Shown piece after piece: positions 9,157 through 16,936 of a stretch of 49,509 bases of DNA. Source of the stretch: Oscillospiraceae bacterium (GTDB taxonomy: Bacteria; Bacillota; Clostridia; Oscillospirales; Ruminococcaceae); NCBI GenBank assembly GCA_017481565.1, contig JAFUOZ010000085.1:1-49509 (forward strand), read 5' to 3'. A model generated the notes under the pieces. That model was not told where the DNA came from. It did not search any database and saw only the letters and a program-made list of their open reading frames with translations. The translations under genes and the position numbers were made by a program. Each line of letters opens with the position of its first letter. The stretch's first letter is position 1.

Positions 9157-10125
9157 TTACTTTACCTTGATTCCTCTGAGTACGCCTGCCTTGCGGCTGT
9201 TCTTAAGCACGACTGCGGCGGTCATCTCAACCTCGCCTGTTTTAAGTGCGCCCGGCTGATTCATATCGGGCAGATAGCTTCTTATAAGCTTGTCTCCTGT
9301 GGGAGATACACCATGAAAACCGTCAAGACCCAGTGTGACCGCATAAAGATCGGTAAGACCCGTGTTGCTGTCCGCATCATAAACAGGCACTACATATTCG
9401 GTAGAGCTGCCGTTATAATACTCGCCCATATCCAAAAGGGGAATACCGTTGTAATTTTCAACCGCCTTTCCGAAGCTGTCCTCAGAGTTCGTGAAATATC
9501 CGAGACGTCTTGCGCATGATCTGATACGGTTGATAATAAGGCGGTTACCGCAGAGCATAGTAGGCATACCGTCAAGACCAGAAATAAAATCATCAACAGC
9601 GTCCATGAAAAGCCTGCAAGCCTGCTCAGAGGTAGGATCGGTAATATCCAGCGTGACATAATCCTTGCACTCTGTAGAGCTGCCCGTAAGCATAACATCA
9701 AGACCATCGAACTGATCGGGAGCGCTTGCGGAATTTCCCCTCACCGCCATGTAGTGGAACGCATTTGAAGCCGCCTTGATCTTTTCTTTCAGCTGGAATG
9801 CGATCTCGTCCACACTGCCGCTTGTGTTCTGGATAACACGGTCAACGTTGAACGCTCCGCCGAAAATCTTAAGCTCCGCAGTTTTCTTTGTGCGCTTTGC
9901 CTCGTTTGCCGTATACTCCGTATTGATAGCACGGAACTGAGCCGTTGAGGGAGTAAGCAGCTGAGTATATCCGTACACAAGATTCGAGCCGCCCGTGCCG
10001 GGAGCCACGCAGTTGTCAAAGGTCATCCTGTCAAGCAAAAGGGAGCTGCGGCGGAACTCGTCCACAACAGCCTGATCTATACGATCTGTCATACCTACCT
10101 TGCTTTCAGCCAGTGTAATTGCCAT
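9157..10125 (-). CDS. Phage major capsid protein
   Basis: 322 residues with a strong AGGAGG site, directly behind the scaffold gene. An HK97-fold capsid is suggested by its size, by N-terminal helices (IDQAVVDEFRRSSLLLDRM) and by segments such as QLKEKIKAASNAFHYMAVRG and FHGVSPTGDKLIRSY. It forms the icosahedral shell around the scaffold. No protease domain or gene is seen, so the scaffold probably exits or is cut by an unrelated enzyme. Confidence 0.88.
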   Translation of the reverse strand: MAITLAESKVGMTDRIDQAVVDEFRRSSLLLDRMTFDNCVAPGTGGSNLVYGYTQLLTPSTAQFRAINTEYTANEAKRTKKTAELKIFGGAFNVDRVIQNTSGSVDEIAFQLKEKIKAASNAFHYMAVRGNSASAPDQFDGLDVMLTGSSTECKDYVTLDITDPTSEQACRLFMDAVDDFISGLDGMPTMLCGNRLIINRIRSCARRLGYFTNSEDSFGKAVENYNGIPLLDMGEYYNGSSTEYVVPVYDADSNTGLTDLYAVTLGLDGFHGVSPTGDKLIRSYLPDMNQPGALKTGEVEMTAAVVLKNSRKAGVLRGIKVK

Positions 10126-10144
10126 AAAAAAATCCTCCTATCAC

Positions 10145-10687
10145 TTACTTGTTATAATGCTCACGGAGCGCACCGCTCAGAGTGAGAGGGGCGTTATCCG
10201 ATGCAGGCTTACTCATTTCAGCACCTGTGGATACATCGGGGAGCTGTGCCGCAGGCTTCTTGTCCTCACCGAAAAGCCATGACTTTTCAGCCTTGATCTT
10301 GGTGAGCTGTTCATCAAGACCCATAAGCTTGCCGCCCTCTTCCTTGATGATAGACTTATCAATAAGGTGCTTTGCCAGAGCCGTGTCCTTTGCGCCTGCC
10401 TTAGTCAGAGCCAGCTCCAGCGCACTGTCGATGCGAGCAGCCGCCATATCCTCGGCATACTTCTTTTCCCATGTGGAAACGTCCGACTTAAGCTTTTCAA
10501 CGTCCACACCGTCAAAGGTCCTGAGCTTTGCGGTAAGATCCTTTACGGAAGTTTCCGCAGCTTCAAGCTTCTTTTCTGCTGCTGCGGTCTTTTCCTCTGC
10601 CTTAGAAATTTCAGCCTTGTGAAGCTCCTCCACCTTTGCGGCTGTTTCCTCGGTCAGTCCGAGGGCGATAAGATCCTTTGTGTTCAT
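10145..10687 (-). CDS. Phage scaffolding protein (GP20-like)
   Basis: 180 residues: a long Ala/Lys/Glu coiled coil at ~25-90 (KAEEKTAAAEKKLEAAETS), then a helical C-terminal part. The family directs capsid assembly and is absent from the mature shell. The N-terminal LGLTEETAAKVEEL pattern is typical. It sits immediately upstream of the capsid gene with an AAAGGAG site. A terminator lies just before it (10723-10762), so transcripts from the upstream late genes must read through. Confidence 0.87.
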   Translation of the reverse strand: MNTKDLIALGLTEETAAKVEELHKAEISKAEEKTAAAEKKLEAAETSVKDLTAKLRTFDGVDVEKLKSDVSTWEKKYAEDMAAARIDSALELALTKAGAKDTALAKHLIDKSIIKEEGGKLMGLDEQLTKIKAEKSWLFGEDKKPAAQLPDVSTGAEMSKPASDNAPLTLSGALREHYNK

Positions 10688-10722
10688 GAATAAAAACTCC
10701 TTTCGATTTTTGATTTGGGTAT

Positions 10723-10762
10723 AAAAAAAGCTCCTTGAAAATAGTCTTTCAAGAGCGTTTTT
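10723..10762 (-). terminator. Intrinsic terminator between the accessory cassette and the scaffold gene
   Basis: On the minus strand an imperfect stem (CTCTTGAAA / TTTCAAGGAG) is followed by a run of seven T. It lies downstream of the 49-residue gene and upstream of scaffold, inside the late operon. Read-through would be needed for head and tail expression. Confidence 0.75.
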
Positions 10763-10782
10763 ATAGCATTTAAATATTGATT

Positions 10783-10932
10783 TTACATTGCGCCGATAGT
10801 AGCCGCAATAGCAACCACCTGTGCCGAAAGCGTTACTACAGATGAAAAATCTCCTGCTTCAAGCGCCTTTTCCTGTGCCTTGCGGAGAAATTCAAGCTGT
10901 GTTTCAAGTATTTCCTTTGCTTCTGCTTCCAT
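10783..10932 (-). CDS. Small phage protein, 49 residues
   Basis: ATG preceded by AAAGGAGATGAAACCG (good spacing); the frame runs to TAA at 10783. The product starts MEAEAKEILETQLEFLRKAQ, a charged amphipathic helix, then a hydrophobic Val/Ala-rich C-terminal half (SAQVVAIAATIGAM). It could be a small membrane-associated or oligomerising helical hairpin. It sits between two terminator hairpins as its own unit. No family is recognised. Confidence 0.6.
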   Translation of the reverse strand: MEAEAKEILETQLEFLRKAQEKALEAGDFSSVVTLSAQVVAIAATIGAM

Positions 10933-10960
10933 TCGGTTTCATCTCCTTTCGGGTATTATT

Positions 10961-10992
10961 AAAGCACCCTGCGGAATGTGCGCAAGGTGCTT
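10961..10992 (-). terminator. Terminator-like hairpin behind the BRO gene
   Basis: Stem of AAGCACCTTGCGC and CCGCAGGGTGCTT type with a short loop, on the minus strand 20 bases after the BRO stop. The U-tract is poor (TAATAATA). The stem sequence AAAGCACC...GGTGCTT recurs at 12254-12283 on the other side of the accessory cassette. Confidence 0.55.
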
Positions 10993-11012
10993 CATTAATG
11001 AAGAAAAAATAT

Positions 11013-11600
11013 TCAGCTATTCAAACGGGGAATATTCATGCTGTAGAAAACCTCGGGACGTATAAGCGTTACCGAGCTTATATTTGAATGTTCCATATGG
11101 TTTTCGATTTTGAAGCGTTTCAGCGAACTGCCTTTAAGTGTAAACCAGTCAAGACCCTCTCTGAAATGTCTTGCTATGTAGTCTCTTGCATTTTTGTTGG
11201 TCATTCCGAGAAGTTCGCCCACATCGGTGCAGCATATAACGCTTTCGCCGTACCACAGCTTTTCGGCTGCACTGTCCTTTGGCAGTCGGTAACAGCCTGT
11301 TTTGCGTATCTGCGGTATTACATCATGAGTTATCCAACGTCTGAAAGGCTTTGCCTGCGGCTTGTCACTTCTTAATATTACGCTGTATAAGCCGCTTTCG
11401 TTGATAATGTTCGTTATACCGATTTGACCGCCTAAGTCTAACTTAGTCACTTCATCTTCGTCAAGTCGGTTTGCTGTAACTGTTGGATTTGAAAGCTCCA
11501 GCACATCACATACATCTTTAAGCACCCACCAAAGCTCACCGTTTATTTCAACAGTCCTAAGATCATTTCCGTGATAATTGAAGAATATAAGGTCATTCAT
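11013..11600 (-). CDS. BRO-family phage antirepressor
   Basis: 195 residues starting MNDLIFFNYHG, at the ATG preceded by GGAGGT; the longer upstream frame has no ribosome site. The BRO-N domain spans about residues 5-105: VKDVCDVLELSNPTV-type helix (here VLKDVCDVLELSN), NESGLYSVILRSDKP and FRRWITHDVIPQIRKTG are family hallmarks. The C-terminal domain (FREGLDWFTLKG) resembles antirepressor C-domains. Such proteins bind DNA or inactivate repressors during induction. Overlaps the upstream 88-residue gene by 8 bases, so both form one operon behind the ribbon-helix-helix gene. A second BRO protein is encoded at 27020-27709. Confidence 0.88.
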   Translation of the reverse strand: MNDLIFFNYHGNDLRTVEINGELWWVLKDVCDVLELSNPTVTANRLDEDEVTKLDLGGQIGITNIINESGLYSVILRSDKPQAKPFRRWITHDVIPQIRKTGCYRLPKDSAAEKLWYGESVICCTDVGELLGMTNKNARDYIARHFREGLDWFTLKGSSLKRFKIENHMEHSNISSVTLIRPEVFYSMNIPRLNS

Positions 11601-11859
11601 GTGCGTACACCTCCGACATGAGACGTACTCCCATTTCAAAGCCATTCTTAAATTCAATAGGTCTGTAACAAGCCGAATAATCATAAGCAAAATTCAGAAT
11701 CTCTATACCAAGTTCACTATGCCTGTCAATGTTGCACTTTTTCAAAAATTCCTGTTCAAGCTTAGTTGTTGCATTATTTTCTGCGTAAATTTCCTCCGGA
11801 CTTTCGGGCAGTAAATCCGCATAATAAATTGCATTGATTATTTTTGTAGAACTGTTCAT
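11593..11859 (-). CDS. Small protein encoded ahead of the BRO antirepressor
   Basis: 88 residues from the ATG preceded by AAAGGAAG and six T; a longer frame (to 11922) lacks a ribosome site and would cross an inverted repeat. Unknown family: mostly helical with acidic N-terminal half and segments such as KIINAIYYADLLPES and KNGFEMGVRLMSEVYAHE. Its 5' leader is antisense to the small RNA at 11917-11993, and its Shine-Dalgarno region is complementary to that RNA's loop (ACTTCCT). Probably co-translated with BRO. Confidence 0.7.
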   Translation of the reverse strand: MNSSTKIINAIYYADLLPESPEEIYAENNATTKLEQEFLKKCNIDRHSELGIEILNFAYDYSACYRPIEFKNGFEMGVRLMSEVYAHE

Positions 11860-11880
11860 AAAAAACTTCCTTTCAAAATC

Positions 11881-11909
11881 TTGACAAGAAAGTCCGTCTG
11901 ATGTATAAT
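11881..11909 (+). promoter_or_regulatory. Perfect-consensus sigma-A promoter for the antisense small RNA
   Basis: TTGACA at 11881-11886, a 17-base spacer and TATAAT at 11904-11909, with no deviation from consensus. It points rightwards, against the surrounding operon. Start of transcription is expected near 11917. No plus-strand gene follows before the terminator at 11944-11993. Confidence 0.9.
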
Positions 11910-11916
11910 AGATTTC

Positions 11917-11993
11917 AGACAAGGCTTTCTTGTCGGGTTTATTACGGTACTCGGTTCACTTCCTACGGTTTACGAGTACCGTTTTATTTTTTT
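11917..11993 (+). ncRNA. Antisense small RNA opposite the antirepressor operon leader
   Basis: About 75 nt between a perfect promoter and a strong intrinsic terminator. Hairpin 1 is GACAAG-GCTTT-CTTGTC (11918-11934). The terminator stem is ACGGTACTCG / CGAGTACCGT (11944-11953, 11973-11982) with a 19-base loop, followed by TTTTATTTTTTT. The RNA lies opposite the space between the ribbon-helix-helix gene and the 88-residue gene, so it is fully complementary to the leader of the 88-residue/BRO part of that mRNA. The terminator loop holds ACTTCCT, complementary to the AGGAAGT ribosome site of the 88-residue gene. By analogy with phage P22 Sar and P1 c4 RNAs, which silence antirepressor synthesis, it is a candidate immunity RNA (inference). 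Confidence 0.8.
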
Positions 11994-12160
11994 GTCTTTT
12001 CATACACCAAATCAATTCCTTGACGAATAATTTCGCTTCTTGTAGTATTTTGTTCCTTTGCACATTCATCAAGCTTTTTCATATAATCAATACTTAAACG
12101 AAATTGAATACGCTCATTCATCGAATTGTCTTTTGGCGGTCTGCCTGTACGTGGCGACAT
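11984..12160 (-). CDS. Ribbon-helix-helix (CopG/Arc-like) transcriptional regulator
   Basis: 58 residues, start ATG preceded by GGGGTGATAAA. Begins MSPRTGRPPKDN, then a beta strand (ERIQFRLS) and two helices (IDYMKKLDECAKEQ, TRSEIIRQGIDLVYEK), the standard ribbon-helix-helix layout. Such proteins dimerise and bind palindromic operators, usually repressing their own promoter. A perfect 16-bp inverted repeat spans its promoter. Its last codons overlap the T-tract of the convergent small RNA terminator. It heads the cassette RHH - 88-residue protein - BRO. Confidence 0.85.
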   Translation of the reverse strand: MSPRTGRPPKDNSMNERIQFRLSIDYMKKLDECAKEQNTTRSEIIRQGIDLVYEKTKK

Positions 12161-12171
12161 TTTATCACCCC

Positions 12172-12219
12172 ACTTTCTGTACTGACATTTATTATATTAT
12201 TGTCAGTACAGAAAGTCAA
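12172..12219 (-). promoter_or_regulatory. Promoter and operator palindrome of the ribbon-helix-helix gene
   Basis: Minus-strand TTGACT (12214-12219), 17-base spacer and TATAAT (12191-12196). A perfect 16-bp inverted repeat, ACTTTCTGTACTGACA at 12172-12187 and its complement at 12201-12216, brackets the -10 box with a 13-base AT-only centre. This fits autorepression by the ribbon-helix-helix dimer pair. Confidence 0.85.
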
Positions 12220-12253
12220 GTAGATTTTGAAAGAATTTCACTTTTGTACAATT

Positions 12254-12283
12254 AAAGCACCTTGTTTTTGTGCAAGGTGCTTT
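12254..12283 (-). terminator. Terminator-like hairpin behind the zinc-ribbon gene
   Basis: Perfect 11-bp stem AAAGCACCTTG / CAAGGTGCTTT with an 8-base loop, immediately after the stop of the zinc-ribbon gene on the minus strand. The U-tract is weak. Its stem matches the hairpin at 10961-10992. Confidence 0.55.
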
Positions 12284-12285
12284 GG

Positions 12286-12504
12286 TTATAAAGGAAGTGT
12301 TTTTACATTTTCGGAAAATTTAATTCGTGATATTACAAATTCTTCTCCGCATACATCACATGAAAAAGATGCAAATCCAATCTTATCTTCTTTTGCTCTA
12401 AATTCATGCTTAACAGTATTTGAAGAACATTTAGGACAACATGGTGTTTCATTATTACAGATTGCATTGTAAACATCTAACCATAATACAGCATTATTTT
12501 TCAT
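12286..12504 (-). CDS. Small zinc-ribbon protein behind the MuF-type gene
   Basis: 72 residues with two zinc knuckles, CPKC (residues ~23-26) and CDVC (~49-52), separated by 22 residues. The rest is polar. The start overlaps the end of the MuF-type gene by 11 bases; no strong ribosome site, so translation is probably coupled. The region is visibly AT-richer than the capsid genes, like the C-terminal part of the MuF-type gene. Possible roles are an immunity or partner protein for the MuF C-terminal domain, or an independent moron. No family is recognised. Confidence 0.65.
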   Translation of the reverse strand: MKNNAVLWLDVYNAICNNETPCCPKCSSNTVKHEFRAKEDKIGFASFSCDVCGEEFVISRIKFSENVKTLPL

Positions 12505-14107
12505 ACTTATTCACTCTATTCATAAAATTTTGCCACCAATATTCTTCTGAAAAACGTGCGGCACGCTCATAATCGTTAAGCTCTTCATTATTTTTTGCCT
12601 GTCCGAAAAGCTTAATCTGTTCGCAATGAATACGTTCATGACCTAACGTTTTTACAAGATTTTCACGGCTTGAAAATGCATCGGGATATAGTTGAATTTT
12701 TCGTCCGTTTTTGTGAGTATATCCGCAAAAACCTGTTCCGATAATGCTATAATCACGAATAATATCAATTTCAATTCCGTTAAGCTCAATGCCAGCAAGT
12801 GAAGCAACTTTTTTTACATACTTCATTTGCATAGGTTCCTTAATACACTCAAATTTGCCTGTATTTTTCACCTTTCTAAGCATATTATACTCTAAATATG
12901 CTTGTTTGTCAAGTGTTTTCTCCGCCCAAACAGCCTTCTGCGAAATGCTCCTGCCAAACCCATTGACCCGTGTCCGAGCATTATCTTTAAGCAGACCATT
13001 ATCCCGACAAAAATCATTAAGCCGCTTTTCACGCTTCTTAAGCACCGAGGATTTCCGTGCAAACTCCTTGTCAAGCTTGGCTTTCAAAGCCGCATCGGAA
13101 GTGTTAGTCCGTGCAGAGTCCAGAGCCGCCAGCTCTCTCTTGGAACGGCGCACAGCTCTTTCATACCCTCTCTGCTTCTGCGTTTTCTTGTAATATTCGA
13201 GATTTTCAGCCTCGGTAAATGTCGGCTCGCTCGCAGGAATACTGATCCCCTCAAAGAACGGATAGAAATTATGTCGGCAGTTCCAGCCGCCCAGTCCGTC
13301 ACCACGACCATATCCCGTAACGGAAAAAGACTTGTATTTCGGGTGCTTTCCCGAAAGTGAATAGATCTGCCCCTGCCACTCCGCATGAGTAGGACGTGCG
13401 CCGAAATGAGAGGAAACCTCAACAAGATCGCTCCCCATTTCATTTGCAAGGTCAAGCTGCATATCACAGCAGGTCTTGTTAATGCCTGTCCGCACAGCAC
13501 GTCGGACAGCCACATCCACCTGATCCCTGTGACCGCTCTTGTACTCAACCACCGCAAGACCCTTTTCCGCAAGTTTTTCAATCGCCTTATACACAGCTTC
13601 ATCGGGAGTAAATGCACCGCTTGCCACTTCAAGCCATGCCAGATCAAGCGCATCGGAAAGCATACGGTTTGACACGGCAGCCATGCTGTTTGTCAGATTA
13701 CGCATCAGACCGTTAGTAGCCGCAAGACCCTTTTTGAACGTATCATTCAGAGCAACGCTCTTAAAATACGATGTAAGCTTGGCACCGCTCATAGGGTCAA
13801 GCGCACCCTCTGAAATAGCATACCGATATATTTTAGCGTCCTCATTCAAGGCAAGCTTTACCGCCTCGGTATACAATTCTCGGATAACCCTTTCACGTAC
13901 CTTTGCATTTTTGGCAATAATACGATTGACCGCCGCCGATGAAAGCCTCAGCTGATTAGCCTTATAGAGCAGCCACTCGGAAGAGGGCGTAAGCACATTC
14001 GCCTTGACGATACGCTTTGTGACCTCTGCGATTATCTCCTCTTGAAGCTCATTCACAAGAGCGATCATCGGCTGTGGGAGCTGTTCAAGATAATTCGGCG
14101 TGAGCAT
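12494..14107 (-). CDS. MuF-type minor head protein with C-terminal HExxH domain
   Basis: 537 residues, start coupled to portal (TAATG). Residues 1-~330 are the phage minor capsid/MuF head protein: FEGISIPASEP, VRRAVRTGINKTC and GGWNCRHNFYPF are family motifs. It binds the portal and is packaged in the head. Residues ~330-390 are a Lys/Arg-rich linker. The last ~120 residues form an extra domain with HERIH at 490-494 and a downstream Glu (NDYER, ~514), the HExxH...E layout of zinc metallopeptidases. MuF proteins with C-terminal toxin or enzyme domains are a known polymorphic group; whether this domain is active is not known. The segment is AT-richer than the head part, suggesting exchange. Confidence 0.85.
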   Translation of the reverse strand: MLTPNYLEQLPQPMIALVNELQEEIIAEVTKRIVKANVLTPSSEWLLYKANQLRLSSAAVNRIIAKNAKVRERVIRELYTEAVKLALNEDAKIYRYAISEGALDPMSGAKLTSYFKSVALNDTFKKGLAATNGLMRNLTNSMAAVSNRMLSDALDLAWLEVASGAFTPDEAVYKAIEKLAEKGLAVVEYKSGHRDQVDVAVRRAVRTGINKTCCDMQLDLANEMGSDLVEVSSHFGARPTHAEWQGQIYSLSGKHPKYKSFSVTGYGRGDGLGGWNCRHNFYPFFEGISIPASEPTFTEAENLEYYKKTQKQRGYERAVRRSKRELAALDSARTNTSDAALKAKLDKEFARKSSVLKKREKRLNDFCRDNGLLKDNARTRVNGFGRSISQKAVWAEKTLDKQAYLEYNMLRKVKNTGKFECIKEPMQMKYVKKVASLAGIELNGIEIDIIRDYSIIGTGFCGYTHKNGRKIQLYPDAFSSRENLVKTLGHERIHCEQIKLFGQAKNNEELNDYERAARFSEEYWWQNFMNRVNKYEK

Positions 14108-15570
14108 TAAGCCTCACCGTCCTCAAAATCCATAAGAGCTTCGTCCTCAGAGCCGCCCTCAATTTCGGATATGATTTTCCGTGCGGACTGTTCATCCTCG
14201 CCGTACCACTTGGAGCGGTATTGCCATTTGGGCATGATCCCGTCTCTCACATCCTGAATATCCTGCGCACGCTCGGCGGCTTCGTCGATTATCACCGACT
14301 TATCGAAAATTATTTCAATATCCGTGTTTTCGTCCGCACCCAAAGAAAAATATCTGTTTCCTATATGTATCAAACTTCGCACAAGGGAAATCAGAAAACG
14401 CTCAACAGAAACATAATGCTTGTGTGCGTTCTGAATAAGATCCTGCTTGTCTCCCGTGTACTGTGTAGCGGTAACAACCGCCCCCGAATTGAACTGATAA
14501 TGCTTGTTTCCCAGTCCGCATTTAAAGGAAAGATAATCAAGCTGAGCCTGAACTCCGTCCTTGTTTTCGGTCACTCGTAACAGCGGATTATGCTCCTGAA
14601 TAAGCGGTGCGCCGCTGTCGGGAATAAGATTTTCAGGCAGATAATGAAACAGCTGCTGACCCACATCATCGGGAGCAACAGCCACACCGTCCTCGGTGGT
14701 TTCTATCAAGGACTTCTGCATAAATACTTTCTTGCCGCCTAACTCAAAATCTTTTACAAGATTATTGTAGGCAAGGTCAACACCTTTAAGGATATCTATT
14801 GCACCATGCAGGATAGAAACACCCAAGCCGCCCGAACATGGTATATTGTTTTCAATGTTGGGAGAAATTATGGAAAACCAGGGGTAAAACTCCTGTGTAT
14901 GAAATTCAGCCGTTATATCATCAAAGAGCGGAGCTTCACGAAAACCACCATTATCGGTGCAGAAACAATGATTTCGGATAACATAACCGTCACTTTCGAG
15001 TGTGTGCACCTGACATATCACGTAATTACTGCCCCTCACAAGATGCTCGGAGCAGAAAGCCGCCTCGGTAATAACGCCGCCCTGACAGGATATCGGCAGA
15101 ATATATTCAGCCGATACAAATTCAAGACAAAGCTGTGTACTGTTATGCACTTCAACCTGCCCGTCACGGTTCTTAGCCTTTTTCAGCCGTATGACCGCCG
15201 CTCCCGTTCCGCTGTAGAAAGCCTTTTCTATCAAGCGGTTAGCATTGACCCAGAAATGACAATTTTTGAAAACGCCCCCCGTCTCACGTTTGCCCTGAAT
15301 AAACTCCGACGCTCTTTCATCTGATATCTTAACATGCGTTTTTTCATTGAGAAGTACAGATGCCCAGTCCTCACACACCTTTTTCGCCATGCCGAGACTG
15401 TAAATATCCCGTTCTATCACTTTGATACCGTTATTCATGCGGAAACGGTGAAAGGGCTTGTGATAACCTCTCCACCAAGCCGCCCACAGCTCAATATATC
15501 TGCTGTAATAATCGGCGGAGAAGCTTCCGCCGTATTTCTTCGCCGCAAATTCAAGCACATGCCTATTCAA
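14107..15570 (-). CDS. Phage portal protein (SPP1 gp6-like)
   Basis: 487 residues from the TTG eight bases after GGGAGG; an in-frame GTG at 15579 directly abuts the ribosome site and is less likely. It forms the dodecameric ring for DNA packaging. Visible family features are YIELWAAWWRGYHKPFH near the N-terminus, AKKVCEDWASVLLNEKTHV, and the crown/clip region with KDGVQAQLDYLSFKCGLG. The C-terminal ~80 residues are acidic. It lies between TerL and the MuF-type gene, overlapping both. Confidence 0.88.
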   Translation of the reverse strand: MNRHVLEFAAKKYGGSFSADYYSRYIELWAAWWRGYHKPFHRFRMNNGIKVIERDIYSLGMAKKVCEDWASVLLNEKTHVKISDERASEFIQGKRETGGVFKNCHFWVNANRLIEKAFYSGTGAAVIRLKKAKNRDGQVEVHNSTQLCLEFVSAEYILPISCQGGVITEAAFCSEHLVRGSNYVICQVHTLESDGYVIRNHCFCTDNGGFREAPLFDDITAEFHTQEFYPWFSIISPNIENNIPCSGGLGVSILHGAIDILKGVDLAYNNLVKDFELGGKKVFMQKSLIETTEDGVAVAPDDVGQQLFHYLPENLIPDSGAPLIQEHNPLLRVTENKDGVQAQLDYLSFKCGLGNKHYQFNSGAVVTATQYTGDKQDLIQNAHKHYVSVERFLISLVRSLIHIGNRYFSLGADENTDIEIIFDKSVIIDEAAERAQDIQDVRDGIMPKWQYRSKWYGEDEQSARKIISEIEGGSEDEALMDFEDGEA

Positions 15571-16936
15571 CCTCTGCACCTCCCTTCATGCTCAGCCCAA
15601 ATCTTTCAATATACGGCGCAAAGCTGTATTCCAGAGCGTCCGCCGTGTCTATATCCTTTGTACCGTCATCAAGACGTACAAATTTTGTTGTCTCCTTAAC
15701 ATCCCACACCTGAGAGCATAAGCTGTTTATTACGTTTTCACAATCCTTATGAACAATAAATCTGCGCTGACTCATGAGAGCCGAAAGCGCAAAAATACGA
15801 CCGTTTATAATGCCCTTTCGGGATTCCGAAACAGGTATTTTAATACCGTTTTTACGCAAATACAGAGCAATGGATGAAATTATAACAGTTTCCGCACAGT
15901 CGCAGTATATAGCACGTATAGGCACACTTTGAAACATACTGCGGATATATTTCACAAACTCCGCAAGCTCTTGGTAGATTTTTTCAACAGAGATTTCACC
16001 TTTGGCTCCGTCAACCTTGTGATCCGCAAGAACAGCAAGCCTTTCAAACCGCCCGATAATGCCCGTAGCCACAAAAACAGTTTTAGAACCGTTTCCGCCG
16101 AAGTCCACGCCGATATTTATCATCTGCATTGATTTTGGATAATCCGCAACAATATAATCGGAGCGCTTATCCGCAAACTGCCTGAAAATAAGACCCTCTG
16201 CGCTTTTCCTCCGCCCTAAAATATCACGCTCATACCATACCGTACCCTGCTGATACTGGGATATGGTAGCCTGTAAGCTTTCCTCGGAGATATTGATATT
16301 GTCAAAAATATTGAAGCTTTCGTAGTTATACTTAAAAGCCAGCTCCCCACGCTCAGCCTGCTCCGCATACTTGTCTATGTATTCCGTATAGATCTGATGC
16401 TCGGGAGGGGACGGATTCAAGTCCCAGAAAACCTTTCTGTTCCTTGCCGCAAGCTGCCTGTTAAAGGCTTCCTTTATGGTGTTGTCATGGTGGAGGTTGA
16501 TTTCCGTCGCTATCCACATTCCTATTGAAAAACCTCTGAATTTGGCATAGCTGTTTATCTTTGCGCCGCCTACAAAAAGGATAATGCGCTGCTTATTTCC
16601 CGTAGACTTACCGCAGATTATAAGTGCCTCGTTCCCCTTGAATTTGCCCCAGCGGCACTGACCTCTGAAATAATGCTCCACTCCGAAGCCGTTGCAGTCT
16701 CCTATAATAGCCTTGGCAGTGGGAGCGGTAGAAGCTGTTGCAAGGTGGATCTTGTCCTCAGTCTTTTCAAGGGCAAGACAAAAGGCAAGCACGTTGTCAA
16801 CGGTCTTGCCCGATCTTACCGCTCCCTCGGCAACATTTATCATGCTGCCGTCACAGCGGCGTATGTATTCAAGATGCTTTTCGGCAAAATTGTAAGGTAT
16901 CTTTTTAACCGCCCTCGTTTTCGGCTTTTTTGCCAT
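15563..16936 (-). CDS. Terminase large subunit
   Basis: 457 residues, GGAGGTGCTTT leader. This is the ATPase-nuclease that packages DNA. The N-terminal ATPase carries a Walker A-like EGAVRSGKT (~residues 37-45) and a Walker B-like region ending in MWIATEIN (~140). The C-terminal RNase H-like nuclease has the metal-binding DFGGNGSKT segment (~278). Mu-like phages package by headful from the prophage left end, so cutting in host DNA beyond 29411 is expected. Confidence 0.92.
   Translation of the reverse strand: MAKKPKTRAVKKIPYNFAEKHLEYIRRCDGSMINVAEGAVRSGKTVDNVLAFCLALEKTEDKIHLATASTAPTAKAIIGDCNGFGVEHYFRGQCRWGKFKGNEALIICGKSTGNKQRIILFVGGAKINSYAKFRGFSIGMWIATEINLHHDNTIKEAFNRQLAARNRKVFWDLNPSPPEHQIYTEYIDKYAEQAERGELAFKYNYESFNIFDNINISEESLQATISQYQQGTVWYERDILGRRKSAEGLIFRQFADKRSDYIVADYPKSMQMINIGVDFGGNGSKTVFVATGIIGRFERLAVLADHKVDGAKGEISVEKIYQELAEFVKYIRSMFQSVPIRAIYCDCAETVIISSIALYLRKNGIKIPVSESRKGIINGRIFALSALMSQRRFIVHKDCENVINSLCSQVWDVKETTKFVRLDDGTKDIDTADALEYSFAPYIERFGLSMKGGAEVE

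Noticed and set aside
12058..12255. Plus-strand 65-codon frame downstream of the antisense RNA promoter
   Set aside because: It starts beyond the strong terminator at 11944-11993, has no ribosome site and is antisense to the ribbon-helix-helix gene.
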